Shown: piece after piece, positions 56,049-64,000 of the stretch
How the letters are laid out: each line of letters starts with the position of its first letter
Position numbering within the stretch: the stretch's first letter is position 1
DNA from: Aegilops tauschii subsp. strangulata
Taxonomy: Eukaryota; Streptophyta; Magnoliopsida; Poales; Poaceae
Length of the DNA stretch: 64,000 nt
NCBI RefSeq assembly: GCF_002575655.3
Contig: NC_053040.3
Location: 361,024,267-361,088,266 of the forward strand
Reading direction: 5' to 3'
The notes under the pieces: generated by a model
What the model was told of the DNA's origin: nothing
What the model saw: the letters and a program-made list of their open reading frames with translations, nothing else
The model's database searches: none
Position numbers and translations under genes: made by a program

Positions 56049-56433
56049 GCATCCCCAAGCTTAATTCCTGCTTGTCCTCGAGTAGGTAAATGATAAAAAC
56101 TGACTTTTTGATGTGGAATGCTGCCTAACATGTCATCTCATATTCTTTTCTTTATAGCATGGACATTTGGACTTCTATATGGTTCAAAGCAATAGTCTAG
56201 TTTTCACATGATAACTTAAATACTCAAGCATATCAACAAGCAATCATGTCTTTCAAAATATCAACGCTAAAATAAGTTATCCCTAGCCCATAATGCTCAA
56301 TCATTGATCCATTCATGAAACACACTCGCATATTAGCTACGCCCAATGCGTACGATCATAGTGCCCCCTAATTGGTGCTTTATAAGAGAAGATGGAGACT
56401 CAATTTGAAAATAAAAATTGCATAAAGTAAAAT

Positions 56434-57036
56434 AAAGGGCCTTCACAGAGGGAAGTACGGATGTGTAGAGGTGCCAGAGCTCAAAGCGAAAAACATAGAG
56501 ATAAAAACATTTTGGGAGGTATGCTTTTCCCACCAACAAAAACGACTTAAAGTTCCCAACACTTTCCATGCTAGATATATCATAGGTGGTTCCCAAACAA
56601 AAAATAAAGTTTATTCCTTTTTCCACCATACTTTCACTTTCCATGGCTAACCGTATCCACGGGTGCCTTCCATACTAACACTTTCCAAGGAATTTATTAT
56701 TTTACAACATAAAGTAAATTCATTTTTCATTTTGGGACAGGGCATCCCTAATACCTTGGCCTTACTCTCGTGCAATGACAAGTGAATAAACACTCACCGT
56801 GAGAATAACACATCTAGCATGGAAAATATTAACCACCCCTCACCGCCTCGCGAGCGGTACGAACACGCAAAAGAGAAATTTATTTTGAAAATTAGAGATG
56901 GCACATACAAATTTGCTTAGAACAGCAAAAGAATACCACATATAGGTAGGTATAGTGGACTCATATGGCAAAACTGGTTTAAAGGATTTTGGATGCACAA
57001 GTAGAGATCATACTTAGTGCAAAATGAAGGCTATCA
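56434..57036 (-). other. conserved non-coding blocks, minus-strand copy
   Basis: Block 2 (56434-56486, minus strand: GAGCTCTGGCACCTCT, then CTTCCCTCTGTGAAGG) and block 1 (56935-57036, with hairpin arms AAGTA/TACTT at 56999-57015) match those at 31272/30735 and 24814/24491. Block 1 lies about 950 nt from the LTR, as in the other two elements. Confidence 0.6.
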
Positions 57037-57876
57037 AAAGATTGAGAAGCGACCAACCAAGAAACAAATAATCTCATAAGCGAGCATTAAGCATAATTAA
57101 CATCGAATAATGCACCACAAGTAGGATGTAATTTCGTTGCACAACTATTGACTTTCATGCTTGCATAGGGAATCACAAACCTTACGACCAATATTCTTAC
57201 TAAAGCATAATTACTCACCAACATGACTTACATATCACATCATCATATCTCAAAACTATTATAAGGAATCAAGTTTATTTTGTCCAATGATCTTCATGAA
57301 AGTTTTTATTATATCCTTCTTGGATATCTATCACTTTGGAACTAATTTTCATGTGTTGCTTTTGATAAGATCAAACAAATATAAGTGAAGATCGTGAGCA
57401 TAATATTTCTTTCCCTCGAATTAATTTAAGTGAAGCAAGAGAGAATTCCTTAAAAAAATTACTAACTCTCAAATAAATCTAAGTGAAGCATGAGAGAATT
57501 TCTCAAAAAGATATAAGTGAAGCACTAGAGCAATTCCATAGCTCAAAAAGATTTAAGTGAAGGATAGAGAGCAATTCTAACAAGTCATGGAATAATTTTG
57601 GCTCTCTCAAACGAGTGTGTCCAGCAAGGATTCATGACTCAAAACAAAAGGGAAAACAAGCAAAGACTCATATCATACAAGACCCTCCAAGAAAAACTCA
57701 TAGTATGTGACGAATAAAAATATAGCTTCAAGTAAAGTACCGATGGTGATTAGAAGAAAGAGGGGATGCCACTGGGGCATCCCCAAGCTTAGTTGCTTGC
57801 TTCTCTTTGGATAATAGCTTGGGATGCCATGTGCATGCCCAAGCTTGGGCTCTTCTTACTCCTTATTCCTTCATCC

Positions 57877-59627
57877 TGAAGGAAATATGCCCTAGAGGCA
57901 ATAATAAAGTTGTTATTTATATTTCCTTATATCATGACAAATGTTTATTATTCATGCTAGAATTGTATTAACCGGAAACTTGATACATGTGTGGATACAT
58001 AGACAAAACACAGTGTCCCTAGTAAGCCTCTACTAGACTAGCTCGTTAATCAAAGATGGTTAAGTTTCCTAACCATAGACATGTGTTGTCATTTGATGAA
58101 CGGGATCACATCATTAGGAGAATGATGTGATGGACAAGACCCATCCGTTAGCTTATCATAATGATCATTATGTTTTATTGCTATTGCTTTCTTCATGTCA
58201 TATACATATTCCTTCGACTATGAGACTATGCAACTCCCGGATACCGGAGGAATACCTTGTGTGCTATCAAACGTCACAACATAACTGGTTTATAAAGATG
58301 CTCTACAGGTATCTCCGAAGGTGTTTGTTGGGTTGGCATACATCGAGATTAGGATTTGTCACTCCGAGTATCGGAGAGGTATCTCTGGGCCCTCTCGGTA
58401 ATGCACATCATAATAAGCCTTGCAAGCAATGTGACGAATGAGTTAATTGCAGGATGATGTATTACATAATGACTGAAGAGACTTGCCGGTAATGAGATTG
58501 AACTAGGTATGAAGATACCGACAATCGAATCTCGGGCAAGTAACATACCGATGACAAAGGGAATTACGTATGTTGTCATTGTGGTACGGCCGATAAAGAT
58601 CTTCGTAGAATATGTAGGAACCAATATGAGCATCCAGGTTCCGCTGTTGGTTATTGACCGGAGAGGTGCCTCGGTCATGTCTACATAGTTCTCAAACCCG
58701 TAGGGTCCGCACGCTTAACGTTCGATGACGATTTTGTATTATATGAGTTATGTGATTTGGTGCTCGAATGTTGTTCGGAGTCCCGGATGAGATCACAGAC
58801 ATGACGAGGAGTCTCGAAATGGTAGAGGTAAAGATTCATGTAGGGGACGATGGTATTCGGACACCGGAAGTGTTCCGGGGGTACCGGGTACGTATCGGGT
58901 CACCGGAAGGGGTTCCGGGCATCCCCCCAGCAACTACATGGGCGTAGTGGGCCAAGAAGGGGACAGACCAGCCCCTAGGGTGCTGGTGCACCCCATGTAG
59001 GCCAAAATAAGGGGGAAGGAAAGACGAGAAGAGGGAAAGGAAGGGGAGGGATTCGGCCTCCCCCTTCCTTCTCTCCTCCCTCCTCCTCCCTTCCCCCTCC
59101 GGATGAATATGGAAGGGGGGAGGCCGAATTGGGAGGCGCCCAAGTAGGGTTCCTCCTACTTGGGGCGCCCCCTTGGCTGCCTCTTCTCCCCTCCAACCTA
59201 TATATATGAGGGGGGCACCGCTAGAACACACAACATTGATTCCTAGCCGTGTGCGGCGCCCCCTCCACAGTTTATGCCTCCGGTCATATTCACGTAGTTC
59301 TTAGGCGAAGCCCTCCGCGGATCACTTCACCATCACCGTCACCACGCCATCGTGCTGACGGAACTCTCCCTCGACACTTTGCTGGATCAAGAGTACGAGG
59401 GACGTCATCGAGCTGAACGTGTGTAGAACTCGGAGGTACCGTACGTTCAGTGCTTGATCGGTATGAACGAGAAGTTCAACTACATCAACCGCGTTGTCAA
59501 ACGCTTCCACTTTCGGTCTACGAGGGTACATGGACACACTCTCCCCCTCTCTTTGCTATGCATCTCCTAGATAGATCTTGCGTGAGCGTAGGATTTTTTT
59601 TGAAATTGCATGCTACGTTCCCCAACA
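57877..59627 (+). repeat. 5' LTR, Angela-like (1751 bp)
   Basis: It starts TGAAGGAAATATGCC and ends CTACGTTCCCCAACA. The TATA box is TATATATA at 59199-59206. Two GC inverted repeats precede it: ATTCGGCCTCCCCCTTCC (about 59050) against its complement near 59112-59130, and GGCGCCCAAGTAGG (59136) against its complement ending about 59168. Confidence 0.9.
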
Positions 59628-59628
59628 G

Positions 59629-59640
59629 TGGTATCAGAGC
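59629..59640 (+). other. primer-binding site, tRNA-iMet type
   Basis: TGGTATCAGAGC starts 2 nt after the LTR end, as in other copia elements. Confidence 0.92.
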
Positions 59641-60900
59641 CAGGTCTATGCGTAGATGATATGCACGAGTAGAACACAAAGAGTTGTGGGCGGTGATCAT
59701 CATACTGCTTACCAATGTCTTATTTTGATTCAGAGGCATTGTTGGATGAAGCGGCCCGGACCAAGCTTACATGACCATGTTCATGAGATCGGTTCCACCA
59801 ACAGACATGCAACTAGTTTTGCATAAAGGTGGCTAGCGGGTGTTTGTTTCTCCAACTTTAGTTCAATCAAATTTGACGGCGGTCGGTCCATGTTGAAGGT
59901 TAAAACAACAAACTTGATAAATCACCCTTGTGGTTTTGATGCATAGGTAAGAATGGTTCTTGCTAGAAGCCCGTAGTAGCCACGTAAAACTTGCAACAAC
60001 AAAGTAGAGGACGTCTAACTTGTTTTTGCAGGGCATGTTGTGATGTGATATGGTCAAGACATGATGTGATATACGTTATTGTATGAGATGATCATGTTTT
60101 GTAAAAGTTATCGGCAACTGGCATGAGCCTTATGGTTGTCGCTTTATTGTATGAAATGCAAACGCCATGTAATTGCTTTACTTTATCACTATGCGTTAGC
60201 GATAGTTGTAGAACCAATAGTTGGCGAGACGACAATGACGCTACGATGGAGATCAAGGTGTCAAGCCGGTGACGATGGAAATCATGAAGGTGCTTTGGAG
60301 ATGGAGATCAAAGTCACAAGATGATGATGGCCATATCATGTCACATATTTTGATTGCATGTGATGTTTATCTTTTATGCATCTTATATTTCTTAGTACGA
60401 CGGTAGCATTATAAGATGACCTCTCACTAAAATTTCAAGGTATAAGTGTTCTCCCTGAGTATGCGCCATTGAGACAGTTCGTCGTGCCGAGACACCACGT
60501 GATGATCGGGTGTGATAAGCTCTAAGTTCACATACAATGGGTGCAAGACAGTTTTGCACATGCAGAATACTCAGGTTAAACTTGACGAGCCTAGCATATA
60601 CAGACATGGCCTCGGAACACTGGAGACCGAAAGGTCGAACGTGAATCATATAGTAGATATGATCAACATAGAGATGTTCACCATTGAAAACTACTCCATC
60701 TCACGTGATGGTCAGACAAGGTTTAGTTGGTATGGATCACGTGATCATTTAGATGACTCAAGGGATGTCTATCTAAGTGGGAGATCTTAAGTAATATGAT
60801 TAATTGAACTTAATTTATCATGAACTTAGTCCTGATAGTATTTGCATATCTATGTTGTAGATCAATAGCTCGCGTATAGCTCCCCTGTTTTATTTTTGAT
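59641..60900 (+). other. long untranslated leader of the Angela-like element
   Basis: About 1.26 kb between primer site and gag without recognisable coding sequence. A long leader of this kind is typical of the Angela/BARE group. Short frames here (for example 60512-60790) show no homology. Confidence 0.65.
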
Positions 60901-61919
60901 ATGTTCCTTGAGAAAACTAAGTTGAAAGATGATAGTAGCAATGATGCGGAGTGGGTCCGTGATCTGAGGATTATCCTCATTTCTACACTGAAGAATTATG
61001 TCCTTGATGCGCCACTAGGTGATGAACTGTTGCAGGAGCAGATGTAGACGTTATGAATGTTTTGCAAGCTCGGTATGATGCTGCTTGATAGTTTAGTGCA
61101 CCATGCTTTACGGCTTAGAACCGGGACTTCAAAACTGTTTTGAACGCCATGGAGCATATGAGATGTTCCAAGAAGCTAAAAATGATATTTCAGACTCATG
61201 CCCGTGTTAAGAGGTATGAGACCTCTGACAAGTACTTTGCCTACAAGATGGAGGAGAATAGCTCAGCTAGTGAGCATGTGCTCAGAATGTCTGGGTACTA
61301 CAATCACTTGAATCAAGTGGGAGTTAATCTTCCAGGTAAGATATTGATTGACAGAGTTCTCTAGTCACTATCACCAAGGTACTAGAACTTCATGATGAAC
61401 TATAATATGCAAGGGATGACAAAAACGATTCCCAAGCTCTTCGCAATGCTGAAATCGGCGAAGGTAGAAATCAAGAAATAGAATCAAGTGTTGATGGTTA
61501 ACAAGACCACTAGTTTCGAGAAAAAGGCAAGGGAAAGAAAGGGAAACTTCAAAAGGAATGGCAAGAAAGTTGCCACTCCCATGAAGAAGCCCAAAGCTAG
61601 ACCCAAGACTAAAACTGAGTGCTTCTACTGCAAAGGAAATGGTCACTGGAAGTGGAACTGCCCTAGATACTTGGCAGATAAGAAGGATGGCAAAGTGAAC
61701 AAAGGTATATTTGATATACATGTTATTGGTGTGTACTTTACTAGTGTTTATAGCAACCCCTCGGTATTTGATACTGGTTCAGTTGCTAAGAGTAGTAACT
61801 CGAAACAGGAGTTGCATTATAAACAGAGACTAGTTAAGCACAAGGTGACGATGTGTGTTGGAAGTAATTCCAAGGTTGATACGATGACCATCGCACACTC
61901 CCTCTACCTTCGGGATTAG
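60901..61919 (+). pseudogene. Angela-like gag, degenerate
   Basis: ATG 60901 opens MFLEKTKLKDDSSNDAEW, followed by LRIILISTLKNYVLD. Stops appear from about 61046 on, and the capsid region continues in changed frames (61140-61364: MEHMRCSKKLK, ENSSASEHVLRMSGY). A last frame (61488-61919) has basic Lys-rich codons and the zinc knuckle C-X2-C-X4-H-X4-C at 61620-61661 (CFYCKGNGHWKWNC). It then has a protease-like VFDTGSVA (about 61767-61790), in which the D-T-G triad is kept. At least two shifts and several stops are present. Confidence 0.75.
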
Positions 61920-61921
61920 AA

Positions 61922-62966
61922 TTGAACCTAAATAAATGTTATTTGGTGTTTGCGTTGAGCATTAATATGATTGGATCATGTTTATTGCAATACGGTTATT
62001 CATTTAAGTCAGATAATAATTGTTGTTCTGTTTATATGGATAAAACCTTCTATGGTCGTACACCCAATGTGAATGGTTTGTTAAATCTCGATCGTGGTGA
62101 TACATATATTCATAATTTTGATGCCAAAATATGCAAAGTTGATAATGATAGTGCAACATATCTGTGGCACTGTCGTTTAGGTCATATTGGTGTAAAGCGC
62201 ATGAAGAAACTCCATGCGGATGGACTTTTGGAATCACTTCATTATGAATCATTTGATGCTTGCGAACCATGCCTCATGGGCAAGATGACTAAAACTCCGT
62301 TCTCCGGAACAATGGAGCGAGACACTTACTTATTGGAAATAATACATACCGATGTATGCGGTCCAATGAGTGTTGAGGCTCGCGGCGGGTATCATTATTT
62401 TCTGACCTTCATAGATGATTTGAGTAGATATGGGTATATCTACTTAATGAAACACAAGTCTAAAACATATAAAAAGTTCAAAGAATTTTAGAGTGAAGTG
62501 GAGAATCACCGTACCAAGAAAATAAAGTTTCTACGATCTGATCGGGGAGGCGAATATTTGAGTTACGACTATGGCCTTCATTTAAAACAATGTGGAATAG
62601 TTTCACAACTCAAGCCACCAGGAACACCACAGCGTAATGGTGTGTCCGAACGTCGTAGCCGTACTTTATTAGATATGGTGCGATCTATGATGTCTCTTAT
62701 CAATTTACCACTATCGTTTTGGGTTTACGCATTAGAGACAGCTGCATTCACATTAAATAGGGCACCATCTAAATCCGTCGAGACGACACCGTATGAACTA
62801 TGGTTTGGCAAGAAACCTAAGCTGTCGTTTCTTAAAGTTTGGGGTTGCGATGCTTATGTGAAAAAGCTTCAGCCTGATAAGCTCGAACCCAAATCAGAGA
62901 AGTGCATCTTCATATAGGATACTCAAAAGAAACTGTTGGGTACACCTTCTATCACAGATCCAAAGG
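61922..62966 (+). pseudogene. Angela-like pre-integrase and integrase, interrupted
   Basis: The frame 61922-62490 has the pre-integrase zinc domain (LWHCRLGHIGVKRMKKLH, then CEPCLMGK) and the first integrase Asp (IIHTDVCGPMSVE, about 62347). TAG at 62488-62490 interrupts it. The frame continues 62498-62917 with the second Asp (FLRSDRGGEYL) and the Glu (NGVSERRSRTLLDM, about 62650), so D-D-E is complete. A 2-base insertion (TCATATAGG against TCATAGG in the left copy) at about 62914 creates another stop. Homology ends at 62966, where a new LTR begins. Confidence 0.85.
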
Positions 62967-63651
62967 TGTAACATCCCAAAATTCTAAATTTTGGAATGTT
63001 ATATTAAATAAATAGATTTGATTGATTGTTTGATTGTGGTGTGGTTGCTTGTGTGAAATTGAGTGAAATTTGAAACTTTCTGAAAGTTAAATCAGAGGGA
63101 ATAAAAGGACTTTCCCAAACTTTCATTTTGCATTTATGATCTTCGTGAATTCAAATTCTTTTCAAATACAAAACCCTAGAGAGAAGATGACATGACTTCT
63201 TCCATTTAAATAAATGAAAAGGGTTTTTGAAAATATTTGAATTTCACTTGGAAATATTTCAAATTCAGAAACTTTAAGCAACTCAATGATTTTCATGAGA
63301 GAAGATAAAATGACTTCTTCAAAATATATGAAATACGAGTTGGAAGTTTAAAAGGATCAAATTCAAAGTCCTTTTGGAAATTATTTTCAATTTGGAGTTA
63401 TTTGGATTTTATTCAAATTATTTTTCTCCAAAAATAAAATATATGGAAATTAGGGTAAAATGATTTCCTACATTGGAAAATTGGACAGAAATAAATTTGA
63501 ATTCATTTTGGTAATTTTAAAATGATTTTATTGAGATTTTATTGCACCAGTAGCACTGTTTGATTTATTTAAATTTTGGTGGATTTTATTTGATGCTAGA
63601 AAAATTTCCAGATTGTAGGAAATCTTTTTACCCTAATTTCCATATATTTTA

Positions 63652-63770
63652 TTATATGCCTTTATAATATTTTTATTTTTATTTCTTTATAATATTATAT
63701 GCCTTTATAATATTTTGATATATTATATGCCTTTATAATATTTTGATATATTATATGCCTTTATAATATT
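63652..63770 (+). repeat. 28-bp minisatellite in the LTR
   Basis: The unit TTATATGCCTTTATAATATT recurs at 63652, 63695, 63723 and 63751. The last two spacings are exactly 28 bp and the first is 43 bp with an insert. Confidence 0.85.
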
Positions 63771-63962
63771 TTTCTTTCTTTTGTTTTATTATTTTTGTCT
63801 GTCTCTATTTTAAAAAAACTTCTCCCCGACTGGGCCGGCCCAGCCGCGGCCCAGCTCCGCGCCGCCTCGCCCGTCGTCCCCGTGCGGGACTCCGCTCGGA
63901 GAGCCGCCACGCCGCCGTGAGCGCTCGGGACTACGCTTCCCGAGGTTCGCCGCCCCTTCCCC

Positions 63963-63968
63963 TATAAA
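63963..63968 (+). promoter_or_regulatory. TATA box of the unnamed LTR
   Basis: CCCCTATAAACCCGAGG follows a 130-bp CpG-rich block (63826-63960). Transcription would begin about 25-30 nt later, at the window edge. Confidence 0.65.
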
Positions 63969-64000
63969 CCCGAGGCCCGGCCCCGCCTCTATCTCCTCCC

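Larger units (their letters stand above)
54469..57876 (-). mobile_element. Athila-like element, minus strand: 3' LTR and 3' interior
   Basis: The LTR lies at 54469-56048. Next to it on the minus strand is the purine tract (GGAATTAAGCTTGGGGATGC read from 56068). The interior runs to 57876, where the Angela-like LTR cuts it. The interior is non-coding and holds the conserved blocks also seen in the two other Athila-like elements. The element inserted into the LTR that ends at 54468. Its 5' half is outside the window. Confidence 0.8.
57877..62966 (+). mobile_element. Angela/BARE/WIS-like copia, 5' part
   Basis: A complete 5' LTR, primer site, leader, degenerate gag and pol up to the integrase C-terminus are present. 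At 62967 another LTR interrupts it. The five bases before the LTR are CATCC (57872-57876); the other copy is outside the window. It is the same family as the left-edge element. The interruption at 62967 corresponds to base 86 of the left copy. Confidence 0.87.
62967..64000 (+). mobile_element. unnamed LTR retrotransposon, start of 5' LTR
   Basis: TGTAACATCCCAAAATTC begins exactly where Angela-like pol homology stops; the preceding five bases are AAAGG. The first 850 bp are AT-rich and the last 170 bp are very GC-rich, leading to a TATA box. The LTR end and interior are outside the window. TGTAACA... LTR starts are common in gypsy elements, but I cannot assign the family. Confidence 0.7.

Overview
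This window is gene-poor, retrotransposon-packed DNA from a large grass genome, most likely a Triticeae species (wheat, Aegilops, rye or barley). The assignment rests on recognisable element types: Angela/BARE/WIS-like Ty1-copia, SIRE/Maximus-like Ty1-copia, Athila-like Ty3-gypsy with a tRNA-Asp-type primer site, a Sabrina-like element, and a gypsy element carrying an antisense 'putative gypsy type transposon' gene. Family names come from recognition by eye, not a database search.

Layout. 1-3552: 3' half of an Angela-like copia element, inserted in a Ty3-gypsy element (3553-9578) that has sense gag-protease and an antisense, TATA-driven, five-exon gene. That gypsy in turn sits in the LTR of a minus-strand SIRE-type copia (9579-10773). 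10774-12656: 5' LTR and first gag codons of an Athila-like element whose LTR holds a 143-nt near-perfect hairpin. 12657-16993: GC-rich gene-like debris, an AT-rich stretch, and four tandem copies of a roughly 497-bp repeat. 16994-27550: a minus-strand coiled-coil gene split by a solo LTR (17110-18692, repeat CTCGT) and a complete 8.3-kb Athila-like element (18793-27077, repeat GCAGG). 28166-33214: Sabrina-like element with a chimeric 5' end. 33215-36480: unassigned DNA with internal duplications. 36658-37555: F-box/DUF295-like pseudogene. 37556-38097: a second antisense-gene fragment. 38098-64000: a nest in which a complete SIRE/Maximus-like element (38150-52961, with an extra env-like ORF) sits in a minus-strand Athila-like LTR. 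The far end of that LTR is broken by another minus-strand Athila-like element (54469-57876), which is broken by an Angela-like element (57877-62966), which is broken by an unnamed LTR that runs off the window (62967-64000).

No intact host gene is visible, and essentially every retroelement reading frame carries stops or frameshifts. The most interesting signals are non-coding. (1) A two-armed GC hairpin lies 30-60 nt upstream of the TATA box in the LTRs of several element families, with compensatory arm changes. (2) A small hairpin block, also with a compensated pair, lies about 0.95-1.06 kb upstream of the 3' LTR in three Athila-like elements. (3) The env-like ORF of the SIRE-type element has what looks like its own TATA box and intron-bearing leader. 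(4) The antisense gene inside the gypsy element has its own promoter and spliced structure.
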